In this document: piece after piece, positions 33,003-41,377 of the stretch
How the letters are laid out: the number at the start of each line of letters is the position of its first letter
Position numbering within the stretch: position 1 is the stretch's first letter
Assembly: GCA_040220415.1 (NCBI GenBank)
Contig: JAVJUV010000156.1
Coordinates: 168,521-232,520, forward strand
Length of the DNA: 64,000 nt
Direction: 5' to 3'
DNA from: JAVJUV01 sp040220415
Lineage (GTDB): Bacteria; Pseudomonadota; Alphaproteobacteria; Rhodobacterales; Rhodobacteraceae
The notes under the pieces: generated by a model
Database searches by the model: none
What the model saw: the letters and a program-made list of their open reading frames with translations, nothing else
What the model was told of the DNA's origin: nothing
Position numbers and translations under genes: made by a program

Positions 33003-34226
33003 ATGACCGTGCTTGACCCAGATACCATTCGCAGTTTCTTTCCCGCTTTTTCAGAGCCATCTCTTCAGCGGCAGGCGTTCTTCGAAAGCGCTGGCGGCTC
33101 TTATCCCTGCCGCTTCGTGATCGAGCGGCTGGAGCGGTTCTATCGCGAGCGAAAAGTGCAGCCTTACTGGCAATTCGAAGCCAGCCGCGTCGGTGGCGAG
33201 GAAATGGACGAAGCGCGCCGCCGGTTGGCCGAGATGATGGGAGTCGAGACCGAAGAAGTAAGTTTCGGCCCATCGACGACCCAGAACACCTATGTTCTGG
33301 CCCAGGCTTTCCGGGACTGGCTGAGGCCTGGGGAAGCCATAATCGTCACGAATCAGGACCACGAAGCGAACTCAGGCCCGTGGCGGCGACTTGCGGATTC
33401 CGGGATCGAGGTGCGTGAGTGGCAGATCGACCCCGAGACAGGTCATCTTGATCCAGAGCGTCTGCGTCCGCTGTTGAAGGGCGCGCGGTTGTTGTGCTTT
33501 CCGCATTGCTCGAACGTGGTGGGCGAAATCAACGATGTCGCGGCCGTCACCGATCTGGCCCACGCCGAAGGAGTCGCGGTCTGTGTCGACGGGGTCAGCT
33601 ATGCGCCGCACGGACTGCCGGACGTGGCGGCCTTGGGTGCCGACATTTACCTGTTTTCTGCCTACAAGACCTACGGACCCCACCAGGGAATCATGGTGAT
33701 CCGCCGCTCTTTGGGCATGGAGCTGCCGAACCAGGGGCATTTCTTCAATGGCGGCTCACTCTACAAGCGTTTCACGCCCGCCGGTCCCGATCACGCACAG
33801 ATCGCCGCCTGCGCAGGAATGGCGGATTACATCGACACCCTTTTTGCGCTGCTTGAGTTGCCGCACCAGGGGTCGCGAGGTCGTGCCCAAGCGGTCCACA
33901 ATGCCATGCGAAAGCGCGAGACGGGTCTGCTGGAGCCACTGATGAGCTTCCTGGCGTCTCGAAACTCGATCCGGGTGCTGGGACCTCGCGAGGCATCCAG
34001 GCGTGCACCGACCGTCGCAATCCTGGCGGATCGTCCCGGAGAGGACTTGGCCGATGAATTGGCCACGCATGCCGTCAATGCGGGAGGCGGGGATTTCTAT
34101 TCCGTGCGGCCGCTTGAGGCGATGGGGATCGACGTCAAGCACGGTGTCCTGCGGGTGAGCTTTACGCACTACACATCCGAAGGCGAGATTGAGAAGCTGA
34201 TCAAGGCACTGCATCACGTCCTGTGA
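33003..34226 (+). CDS. Class V aminotransferase (cysteine-desulfurase-like, PLP)
   Basis: A 407-residue fold-type I PLP enzyme. EVSFGPSTTQNTYVLAQAF near residue 84 is a cofactor-binding segment, VAVCVDGVSYAPHGL has the PLP-ring Asp, and FSAYKTYGPHQG carries the Schiff-base Lys. The C-terminal domain is complete. Members of this group are annotated as cysteine desulfurase-like or selenocysteine-lyase-like enzymes, but the specific reaction is not clear. The ATG at 33003 is well inside a much longer open frame that overlaps the M50 gene. Confidence 0.88.
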   Translation: MTVLDPDTIRSFFPAFSEPSLQRQAFFESAGGSYPCRFVIERLERFYRERKVQPYWQFEASRVGGEEMDEARRRLAEMMGVETEEVSFGPSTTQNTYVLAQAFRDWLRPGEAIIVTNQDHEANSGPWRRLADSGIEVREWQIDPETGHLDPERLRPLLKGARLLCFPHCSNVVGEINDVAAVTDLAHAEGVAVCVDGVSYAPHGLPDVAALGADIYLFSAYKTYGPHQGIMVIRRSLGMELPNQGHFFNGGSLYKRFTPAGPDHAQIAACAGMADYIDTLFALLELPHQGSRGRAQAVHNAMRKRETGLLEPLMSFLASRNSIRVLGPREASRRAPTVAILADRPGEDLADELATHAVNAGGGDFYSVRPLEAMGIDVKHGVLRVSFTHYTSEGEIEKLIKALHHVL

Positions 34227-34293
34227 CGTTTCACCGCCGACCATTGACCTGGACGACCGCGCTCTAGTTTCCACCGGACAGAATGGAGGCAGA

Positions 34294-35712
34294 ATGGCCG
34301 ACCCTGCAATCTGGTGGGTTCGCAAAGACTTGCGGCTTGGTGACAACGTTGCCTTGAAATCTGCACTTGCGAGTGGCGGGCCGATCATCCCCGTTTTCAT
34401 TCTTGATGAGGTGTTCGAAAGCTACGGCGCCGCACCGCTCTGGCGCTTTGGGCTTGGGGTCGCGAAGCTGGCGGAGACATTGAATGCAATGGGTTCTCGT
34501 CTGGTCCTGCGTCGGGGCAACGCCGCTGATGTTCTGTGCGATCTCTCTCGTACGACAGGCTCCCGGACAGTTCGATGGAGCCGGGCCTACGATCCTGACC
34601 AGGTAGCACGCGACAAGAGCGTCAAGGCGGCACTCGAGAATATGGACGTCGACGGCAAAAGCCTGCCGGGCCACCTGCTGTTCGAACCGTGGCTGGTAAA
34701 GACGAAGGACGGCGGGTTCTACAAGGTCTACTCGCCGTTCTGGCGGGCGGCACGCGATCTGCCGGTGGCCGATTCCTTGCCGAAACCGACCGTCATGCCT
34801 GCACCGGAAACCTGGCCCGCCAGCGACGAGATCGAGGACTGGGGTCTGGGGCGGCGAATGAACCGTGGGGCAGCGATCGTCTCGCGTCATGTATGTGTCG
34901 GCGAAGAGGCCGCGATGCAGAGGCTGGCAACCTTCGCGCGCGATCGGATTGCCGACTACAAGTCACACCGCGACTTCCCGGCCGAAAGCGCGACCTCGAA
35001 ACTGAGTGAGAACCTGGCCTGGGGTGAAATCAGCCCCCATGCCTGCTGGTATGCGGGCCATCGTGCCATGCAAGATGGAAAGCCGGGGGCCGAACATTTC
35101 CTGAAGGAACTGGTATGGCGCGAGTTCGCCTATCACCTGGTCTGGCACACACCGCATATCGCCTCCGAGAACTGGCGCGAGGGGTGGGACGCATTTCCCT
35201 GGCGCGAGGATGAAGACACGCCCGAGGTCATGGTCTGGAAGCGGGGTCTCACGGGCGTTCCCTTTGTCGATGCCGCGATGCGCGAGATGTACGTCACCGG
35301 ACACATGCACAACCGTGCCCGCATGATCGTCGCCAGCTACCTGACCAAGCACATGATGACCCACTGGCGGATCGGGCAGCGCTGGTTCGAAGAGTGTCTT
35401 ATAGACTGGGATCCGGCATCGAACGCCATGGGCTGGCAGTGGACGGCCGGTTCCGGACCCGATGCCGCGCCGTACTTCCGCGTATTCAATCCTGTTACGC
35501 AACTCGACAAATTCGATCCTGGGCATGAATACGTGCGGTCCTGGATTGCAGAAGGGCAGGCCGCACCTCCGGAGACCGCTCTTTCCTACTTTGAGGCGGT
35601 TCCTCGACACTGGGGGCGGTCTTCGGGCGACGCTTATCCCGCCGAACCTGTCATCGCGATGGCTGAAGGGCGGAACAGGGCACTTGCAGCCTACGAGAAT
35701 CGCACCTTCTAG
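34294..35712 (+). CDS. phrB: Deoxyribodipyrimidine photolyase (FAD-dependent)
   Basis: A 472-residue photolyase that splits UV-made cyclobutane pyrimidine dimers with light energy. The antenna domain starts WWVRKDLRLGDNVAL; the FAD domain has FLKELVWREFAYHLVW, MHNRARMIVASYLTKHMMTHWRIG and NAMGWQWTAGSGPDAAPYFRVFNP, with the conserved Trp of the electron chain. Length and motifs fit class I CPD photolyase. A GGAGG precedes the ATG. Confidence 0.95.
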   Translation: MADPAIWWVRKDLRLGDNVALKSALASGGPIIPVFILDEVFESYGAAPLWRFGLGVAKLAETLNAMGSRLVLRRGNAADVLCDLSRTTGSRTVRWSRAYDPDQVARDKSVKAALENMDVDGKSLPGHLLFEPWLVKTKDGGFYKVYSPFWRAARDLPVADSLPKPTVMPAPETWPASDEIEDWGLGRRMNRGAAIVSRHVCVGEEAAMQRLATFARDRIADYKSHRDFPAESATSKLSENLAWGEISPHACWYAGHRAMQDGKPGAEHFLKELVWREFAYHLVWHTPHIASENWREGWDAFPWREDEDTPEVMVWKRGLTGVPFVDAAMREMYVTGHMHNRARMIVASYLTKHMMTHWRIGQRWFEECLIDWDPASNAMGWQWTAGSGPDAAPYFRVFNPVTQLDKFDPGHEYVRSWIAEGQAAPPETALSYFEAVPRHWGRSSGDAYPAEPVIAMAEGRNRALAAYENRTF

Positions 35713-35833
35713 GCACATCCTTCATTTTGACTGGCCTTTCATGGGAATTCCTGAGTCCATTGTGACTGCAGCGCGATTCATCCAGGATTCTGGGTCAGTT
35801 CCAGTACGGGATCGCGTAATTTCTGACACAATT

Positions 35834-35848
35834 CGGGAATTCATGGGA
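35834..35848 (+). promoter_or_regulatory. GGGA repeat pair, possible distal MraZ box
   Basis: CGGGA at 35834 and TGGGA at 35844 are spaced exactly 10 bp apart, matching the spacing of TGGGN repeats bound by MraZ. It is about 180 bp upstream of the predicted leader start. The surrounding 35713-35980 shows no gene. Confidence 0.3.
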
Positions 35849-35983
35849 GAAATTTGTTCAGCCGTCTATGCCCAATATATAGTATTTTTTGGCCAGGTAT
35901 TGCAGGAATTGACCCCATATTTCGATTCATGATGACGTTTCTTTCTAGAGCCTTCCAGAAAAAATCGAAAGATTTCTATTGAT

Positions 35984-35998
35984 TCCCACGTTTTCCCA
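35984..35998 (-). promoter_or_regulatory. TGGGA direct repeat, probable MraZ box in the dcw promoter
   Basis: TCCCA at 35984-35988 and 35994-35998, i.e. two TGGGA repeats at 10-bp spacing on the minus strand, the arrangement bound by MraZ upstream of its own gene. It overlaps the putative -35 region (TTGATT, 35979-35984), so a repressor here would block the promoter. Confidence 0.5.
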
Positions 35999-36012
35999 TG
36001 TCAACTTCTCAA

Positions 36013-36225
36013 TCACCGGATGACGCGGGACAGCACTCGGGGCGCAAAACGACCCCAGGCGAACCAAAAAAGAGCAGGTTTCATACAGGCACCGCTCATC
36101 CGAACCAAAGGATCCGGCGCGCGGGCGAGCAGACATCCCCCCAGGTGGCGCGCGCAGCTGGACTATCCCGGAGACGGGACGAGGGCGGCGGATCGAACAC
36201 TGGCAGCAGTTCGATCCGCCGTTTT
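36013..36225 (+). ncRNA. UpsM-like small RNA from the mraZ 5' leader
   Basis: A leader of about 210 nt between a putative promoter (TTGATT at 35979, weak -10 near 36002) and a strong terminator 35 bp before mraZ. It contains no reading frame with a ribosome site. In Rhodobacter sphaeroides the abundant sRNA UpsM is made in exactly this way, by premature termination upstream of mraZ, and is about 200 nt long. Position, length and terminator agree; the exact 5' end is inferred. Confidence 0.65.
36187..36225 (+). terminator. Intrinsic terminator inside the mraZ leader
   Basis: A perfect 12-base-pair stem GGCGGATCGAAC (36187-36198) / GTTCGATCCGCC (36209-36220), ten-base loop, then GTTTTC. It would stop most transcripts before the dcw genes. 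Confidence 0.9.
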
Positions 36226-36260
36226 CGCATCTGGGGAATTGGAAAAGGGGCCGCGGGACA

Positions 36261-36758
36261 GTGGTTCGGAGGTTTAGAGGTGAAAGCGTCCAGAAAGTGG
36301 ATGCCAAGGGCAGGGTGTCGATCCCGGCCCATTTTCGCCGTGTGCTCGAAGATGGCGATCCGAACTGGTCCGAGGGGAAATCCCCGGAATTCATTATTGT
36401 CTACGGCGACCATCGCCGCGACTTCCTGGAATGTTTCACCATCGACGCGGCCAATGAGGTCGACGCAAAGATCGCCGCATTGCCGCGCGGCTCGGTCAAG
36501 CGCCGCGCGATGGAGCAGTTGTTCAACGGCCAGTCCTTGCCGGCTTCGGTGGACGAAACCGGGCGGATCGTGCTGCCCGCGAAGCTCCGGCAGAAGATCG
36601 GCATCGATGCCGAGGCCTATTTCATGGCCATGGGCGACACCTTCCAGATCTGGAAGCCTGAAACCTATGGCAGCCATGACACCGCCGTTGACGAGTTGCT
36701 CGACAGCCTGCCGGCCGGAGCCGACATCTGGACCCTTCTCGAAGAGGAGGAGGGCTGA
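36261..36758 (+). CDS. mraZ: Transcriptional regulator MraZ
   Basis: A 165-residue protein with two AbrB-like half-domains: HKVD-type QKVDAKGRVSIPAHFRRVL near residue 11 and ASVDETGRIVLPAKLRQKIG near residue 95. MraZ represses the dcw operon by binding GGGA-type repeats. The GTG at 36261 gives VRRFRGESVQKVDAKGRVS, matching the family start. It is the first protein gene of the division and cell-wall cluster, with rsmH four bases after its stop. Confidence 0.95.
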   Translation: MVRRFRGESVQKVDAKGRVSIPAHFRRVLEDGDPNWSEGKSPEFIIVYGDHRRDFLECFTIDAANEVDAKIAALPRGSVKRRAMEQLFNGQSLPASVDETGRIVLPAKLRQKIGIDAEAYFMAMGDTFQIWKPETYGSHDTAVDELLDSLPAGADIWTLLEEEEG

Positions 36759-36761
36759 TCC

Positions 36762-37751
36762 ATGGCCGCCGCTGCCCGCGCCGCGAACGATGCTCCACAT
36801 ATCCCGGTTCTGCTCGACTCCATCCTCAAGGCCTGCACGCCCATCGAAGGTGTCTGGCTTGACGGGACGTTCGGGGCCGGGGGATATGCGCGAGGCTTGC
36901 TGGAAGCCGGGGCCGATCGCCTGATCGGGGTCGACCGTGACCCAGCGGTCTTTGAAATGGCTGCGAATTGGGCTGCTGCGTATGGAGACAGGCTAACGCT
37001 GATCGAGGGTACGTTCTCAGATCTCGATGATTACGCGGACGAGCCACTCGATGGCGTGGTGCTGGACCTGGGCGTTTCGTCCATGCAGCTCGATCAGGCC
37101 GAACGTGGTTTCTCTTTCATGGCGGACGGTCCTCTCGACATGCGGATGAGTCAGCAAGGTCGAAGTGCGGCGGAAATCGTTGCAGAGGCCTCCGAGGCAA
37201 TGCTGGCGGATATTCTATATCACTATGGTGAAGAGCGGGCGGCCCGCTCGATTGCCCGCGCAATCGTGAAGACGCGGCAGGATACACCGATCGAGACGAC
37301 CGGTGCGCTCGTGCGGATTGTCGAAGCTGTTCTGCCGCGACCCAAGCCGGGCCATAGCCATCCGGCAACGCGCACATTCCAGGCACTGCGTATCGCGGTG
37401 AATGACGAGTTCGGACAACTGGTCGAAGGTCTGGAAGCCGCAGAACGTGCGTTGAAGCCCGGCGGCTGGTTGGCCGTGGTCAGTTTCCATTCGCTGGAAG
37501 ACCGGGTGGTCAAGCGCTTTTTCCAGGCGCGCTCCGGCAAAAGCGGCAGCGCGAACCGTTATCAGCCCGAGCAGGCAGAAGAGGCACCACGTTTCCAGGC
37601 GCGCAACAAGGCCATCCCGCCGACGAAAGAAGAGATCGCCCGCAATCCCCGCGCGAGATCCGCAAACTTGCGTGTGGGACGCAGGACAAGTGCGCCACCG
37701 GGCCGGGTTGACCGCGCCGGGCTTGGATTGCCGAAGCGGGTGGATGTCTAG
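36762..37751 (+). CDS. rsmH: 16S rRNA (cytosine1402-N4)-methyltransferase
   Basis: A 329-residue SAM-dependent methyltransferase (formerly MraW). HIPVLLDSILKA, then GTFGAGGYARGLLEAG (SAM site) near residue 36, VVLDLGVSSMQLDQAERGFSF with the catalytic region, and TRTFQALRIAVNDE. It sits in the normal place between mraZ and ftsL. Confidence 0.97.
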   Translation: MAAAARAANDAPHIPVLLDSILKACTPIEGVWLDGTFGAGGYARGLLEAGADRLIGVDRDPAVFEMAANWAAAYGDRLTLIEGTFSDLDDYADEPLDGVVLDLGVSSMQLDQAERGFSFMADGPLDMRMSQQGRSAAEIVAEASEAMLADILYHYGEERAARSIARAIVKTRQDTPIETTGALVRIVEAVLPRPKPGHSHPATRTFQALRIAVNDEFGQLVEGLEAAERALKPGGWLAVVSFHSLEDRVVKRFFQARSGKSGSANRYQPEQAEEAPRFQARNKAIPPTKEEIARNPRARSANLRVGRRTSAPPGRVDRAGLGLPKRVDV

Positions 37752-38078
37752 ATGAAGTCGTTTTTCTATGTATTGACCGCAATGACCGTCATGGGATTGG
37801 CGGTCTGGGCCTATCGTCAGAACTACGAGACGCAGGCCAGGTTGCGCGAGGTCCGCGAACTTCGTGCCGAGATCGCCGATCTTCGTGAACGTGCGTCGGT
37901 GCTTCGTGCCGAATGGGCCTATCTAAACCGTCCGGAGCGTCTTGCCGACCTGGCCGATCTGAATTTTGATCGTCTCGGGCTGTTGCCGCTGCGCCCGGAT
38001 CATTTCGGACAGATTGACCAGATCAATTACCCGCTTGAGAATGCCGTCGAAGTCATGGACCGCGGGGTGACCGAATGA
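37752..38078 (+). CDS. ftsL: Cell division protein FtsL
   Basis: A 108-residue bitopic protein: one N-terminal membrane helix (FYVLTAMTVMGLAVWAY) and a periplasmic coiled coil (RLREVRELRAEIADLRERASVLRAEW), then NRPERLADLADLNF, which is conserved in FtsL. It acts with FtsB and FtsQ to activate FtsW-FtsI at the septum. Identified by position as well as sequence; overlaps ftsI by four bases. Confidence 0.92.
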   Translation: MKSFFYVLTAMTVMGLAVWAYRQNYETQARLREVRELRAEIADLRERASVLRAEWAYLNRPERLADLADLNFDRLGLLPLRPDHFGQIDQINYPLENAVEVMDRGVTE

Positions 38079-39856
38079 CGCGGACACCACTTCGCCCGCT
38101 TGCCCGTATTCTTGCCGCACGCCGCGACGGCGAAAACCCCGATGCGATCGAACGCGAGAATCTCAAGGCGCGGCATGAGGCCGACAGGGACGCGGCGCGC
38201 CAGCGTGCGGAAGGACGGTTGCTTGTCCTCGGGGTCTCATTTCTGTGTGCCTTCGCTATGGTGGCTCTGAAGATGTCACTTCTTGCCGCTTCGGACCCCG
38301 CGGAACCCCGCGCGGCGGCCTCCGGTGCCCAGATTGTGGCCGCACGAGCCGATATCACCGACAGGAATGGACGCATCCTTGCCACCAACCTGACAACGCA
38401 TTCCCTTTATGCCCAGCCGCCGCAAATGGTCGATCCGGTCCGTGCGGCACGAGAGCTTGCTGCGATTTTCCCGGACCTCGAGGTAGAACGGCTGGTCCGT
38501 CAGTTTACCGGCAAGCGGAAGTTCATCTGGATCAAACGCCGGATCAGTCCCGAACAGCAGCAGGCTGTTTTCGATATTGGCGATCCCGGACTGCTATTCG
38601 GTCCCAGAGAGATGCGGCTTTATCCGAATGGTCGGTTGGCGGCACATGTTCTGGGAGGTGCGGGCTTTGGCCGAGAAGGTGTCTCATCTGCCGAAGTGAT
38701 AGGCGTTGCCGGAATTGAGAAAGCGCTGGACGAAGAACTGCGCGACCCCGGCCGTGGCGATGTTGCGCTGTCGTTGTCGCTTGATCTGACGGTGCAGGCG
38801 GCGGTCGAGCGCGTTCTGGAGGGTGGCATGCGCCTGATGAATGCCAAGGGTGCGGCGGCGGTTCTGATGGATATCCATACCGGCGAGGTCATTTCGTTAG
38901 CCAGTCTGCCGGATTTCGACCCCAACGATCGTCCGGCTCCGCTGACAGAAGGCGACCCTGGCAACAGCCCGTTGTTCAATCGTGCCGTTCAAGGCGTTTA
39001 CGAACTTGGATCGACATTCAAGATTTTTGCGGCCGCACAGGGAATTGAAGAACGCCTTGTCAGCAGATCCACGGTGATTGACATAACCGGGCCGCTGACC
39101 TGGGGGCGTCATCGTATCAGGGACTTCAGAAACTACGGCAAGGAATTGTCGGTCGAGGACGTGATAGTGAAGTCGTCGAATATCGGGACGGCGCGGATCG
39201 CCATGATGATCGGCCCCGAGCGTCAGCAGGCTTTCCTTGGATCGCTGGGTCTTTTCGAGGCGACACCTCTGGAGTTGGTCGAGGCGCCCGGCGCGCGTCC
39301 GCTACTGCCGAAAAAATGGTCCGAAATCCATACAATGACTGTTTCCTACGGACATGGATTGTCCGCGAGCCCTCTTCACCTTGCCGCCGCATATGCCTCT
39401 CTATTGAACGGCGGTCTCAAGGTGACGCCGACTTTGCTGAAGCAGGAAGAATACGTCCCCGGGCCGCGCATCATCAGTGAAGATACATCCCGGCAGGCAC
39501 GCGAGATGCTGCGCCTGGTCGTCTCACGAGGAACGGCTTCGCTTGGTGATGTCCCGGGTTATCGCGTCGGTGGCAAGACCGGAACGGCAGACAAGCCGCG
39601 ACCACAGGGCGGCTACTATGAAGACAAGGTCATCGCTACTTTCTCGACAGTCTTTCCTGCGGACGATCCCGCCTACGTACTGGTTGTGACCCTGGATGAA
39701 CCGGTAGAGACCTCTGGCAAGGAGCCGCGCCGCACCGCAGGCTGGACCGCGGTGCCGGTGGCGGCAGAGGTGATCCGACGTATCGCGCCGCTTCTGGGGC
39801 TTGCGCCTGCCGTTGAACCTTCCCCCGTGCCGGGTGTAACACTGGCAAGAAACTGA
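38075..39856 (+). CDS. ftsI: Peptidoglycan D,D-transpeptidase FtsI (PBP3)
   Basis: A 593-residue class B penicillin-binding protein for septal cross-linking. A long basic cytoplasmic lead and a membrane helix near residue 55 are followed by the pedestal domain. Transpeptidase motifs are STFK at residues 313-316 (SxxK), SSN in VKSSNIGTA and KTG in GGKTGTADKP. The overlap with ftsL (ATGA) couples their translation. Confidence 0.97.
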   Translation: MTRTPLRPLARILAARRDGENPDAIERENLKARHEADRDAARQRAEGRLLVLGVSFLCAFAMVALKMSLLAASDPAEPRAAASGAQIVAARADITDRNGRILATNLTTHSLYAQPPQMVDPVRAARELAAIFPDLEVERLVRQFTGKRKFIWIKRRISPEQQQAVFDIGDPGLLFGPREMRLYPNGRLAAHVLGGAGFGREGVSSAEVIGVAGIEKALDEELRDPGRGDVALSLSLDLTVQAAVERVLEGGMRLMNAKGAAAVLMDIHTGEVISLASLPDFDPNDRPAPLTEGDPGNSPLFNRAVQGVYELGSTFKIFAAAQGIEERLVSRSTVIDITGPLTWGRHRIRDFRNYGKELSVEDVIVKSSNIGTARIAMMIGPERQQAFLGSLGLFEATPLELVEAPGARPLLPKKWSEIHTMTVSYGHGLSASPLHLAAAYASLLNGGLKVTPTLLKQEEYVPGPRIISEDTSRQAREMLRLVVSRGTASLGDVPGYRVGGKTGTADKPRPQGGYYEDKVIATFSTVFPADDPAYVLVVTLDEPVETSGKEPRRTAGWTAVPVAAEVIRRIAPLLGLAPAVEPSPVPGVTLARN

Positions 39857-39874
39857 ACCGGAGGTTCCGACGTA

Positions 39875-41377
39875 ATGCAGACCCGAGCGAAAATGAAAAC
39901 ACTGGCCGAGCTCGGGCTTACTGCAAAGCAGGGTGCCGAGGTTCGCGTGACCGGACTTTCGGTCGACAGCCGTGACGTAAAGGAAGGCCATCTGTTTTTC
40001 GCCTTGCCTGGAACGAAGGTGCATGGCGCGGAATACATCCAATATGCGGTCCGCATGAAGGCCGGTGCAGTCTTGACGGACCGCGAGGGTGCGGCGATCG
40101 CCGCCGACGTTCTGAATGAAAGCGGCGTTCCTTTGATCATCGCCGAGGATCCGCGAGAGACCCTGGCGTTCACATCTTCGCTCTGGTTCGAAACCCAGCC
40201 GGAGGTGGTTGTTGCCGTGACCGGGACGAACGGCAAGACAAGCGTTGCCACCTTTACGCGCCAGCTTTGGGAAGAGATGGGAGCCGAGGCGGTCAACATC
40301 GGGACCACCGGCATCGAAGGTGCCTTTACGGCTCCTTTGCAGCACACAACGCCAGAACCGATCACCCTTCACAAGGCATTGGCTAGGATGGCGGACGAGG
40401 GCGTGACACACGCTGCGATGGAAGCATCGTCGCATGGACTCGCGCAGCGAAGACTGGACGGGGTTCGACTTTCGGCTGCGGCATTCACCAATCTCAGCCA
40501 GGATCATCTGGATTACCACACTGATTTCGAAGACTATTTCGCGGCCAAGGCCGGATTGTTCGATCGCGTGCTTCCAGAGGATGCCACGGCGGTCATCAAC
40601 ATGGACGATGCATGGGGTCCGCGCATGGCCGAGGTGGTGGATGATCGCGGACAGGATCTCTTGACTGTCGGGCACGATGACATGGCGGCCCTGCGCATTC
40701 TGGGTCAGCGCTTCGATCCGACCGGACAGGAAGTGCGATTCGAGTGGAGCGGCAAGATACATCAGGTGCGACTGGGGCTGATCGGTGGTTTCCAGGCCGA
40801 GAATGCGCTGATCGCCGCAGGTCTTTGCATCGCGACCGGGGCGGAACCCGGAGAGACATTCGATGCTCTTCATACGCTGGTTACGGTACGCGGCCGCATG
40901 CAGCTTGCCGCCCGCCGTGACAATGGCGCAACCGTTTTTGTGGACTACGCACATACTCCCGAAGCGTTGGTGACCGCATTGAAGGCGATCCGACCGCATG
41001 TATTCGGTCGTCTGATTGTCGTTTTCGGTGCCGGTGGTGACCGAGATCGCACAAAGCGGCCGCTGATGGGACGCGCGGCCGCCGACCACGCGGACATTGT
41101 CTACGTGACCGACGACAACCCCAGATCAGAAGACCCGGCAGCGATCCGGGCCGAGATTATGGCCGGAGCGATCAAAGGCGCGGCAGAGGTCTATGAAATC
41201 GGCGACCGGGCCGAGGCGATCTTGCGCGCCGTCGACGCGCTGGGCCCGGGCGACACTCTGCTGGTCGCCGGAAAAGGTCACGAAACCGGACAGATAGTCG
41301 GGGACGCGATCCTGCCGTTCGATGACGTCGAACAATCCAGCGTTGCCGTTGCTGCGCTAGACGGAAAACCGTCGTGA
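39875..41377 (+). CDS. murE: UDP-MurNAc-L-Ala-D-Glu:meso-diaminopimelate ligase
   Basis: A 500-residue Mur ligase that adds meso-diaminopimelate. The ATP loop is TGTNGKTSVATF near residue 115; TPEPITLHKAL and MEASSHGLAQRRLDGV are family blocks; DNPRSEDP near residue 414 is the diaminopimelate-specificity motif. CCGGAGG precedes the first ATG. Overlaps murF by four bases (GTGA). Confidence 0.97.
   Translation: MQTRAKMKTLAELGLTAKQGAEVRVTGLSVDSRDVKEGHLFFALPGTKVHGAEYIQYAVRMKAGAVLTDREGAAIAADVLNESGVPLIIAEDPRETLAFTSSLWFETQPEVVVAVTGTNGKTSVATFTRQLWEEMGAEAVNIGTTGIEGAFTAPLQHTTPEPITLHKALARMADEGVTHAAMEASSHGLAQRRLDGVRLSAAAFTNLSQDHLDYHTDFEDYFAAKAGLFDRVLPEDATAVINMDDAWGPRMAEVVDDRGQDLLTVGHDDMAALRILGQRFDPTGQEVRFEWSGKIHQVRLGLIGGFQAENALIAAGLCIATGAEPGETFDALHTLVTVRGRMQLAARRDNGATVFVDYAHTPEALVTALKAIRPHVFGRLIVVFGAGGDRDRTKRPLMGRAAADHADIVYVTDDNPRSEDPAAIRAEIMAGAIKGAAEVYEIGDRAEAILRAVDALGPGDTLLVAGKGHETGQIVGDAILPFDDVEQSSVAVAALDGKPS

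Noticed and set aside
36209..36220. tRNA T-arm-like GTTCGATCC
   Set aside because: It is one side of the 12-bp terminator stem; no cloverleaf can be drawn.
36013..36225. RNase P RNA before mraZ
   Set aside because: None of the conserved RNase P blocks was seen; the UpsM-type leader explains the region better.
39524..41089. Long minus-strand open frame opposite ftsI/murE
   Set aside because: Spans the junction of two real genes on the other strand; no protein-like composition.
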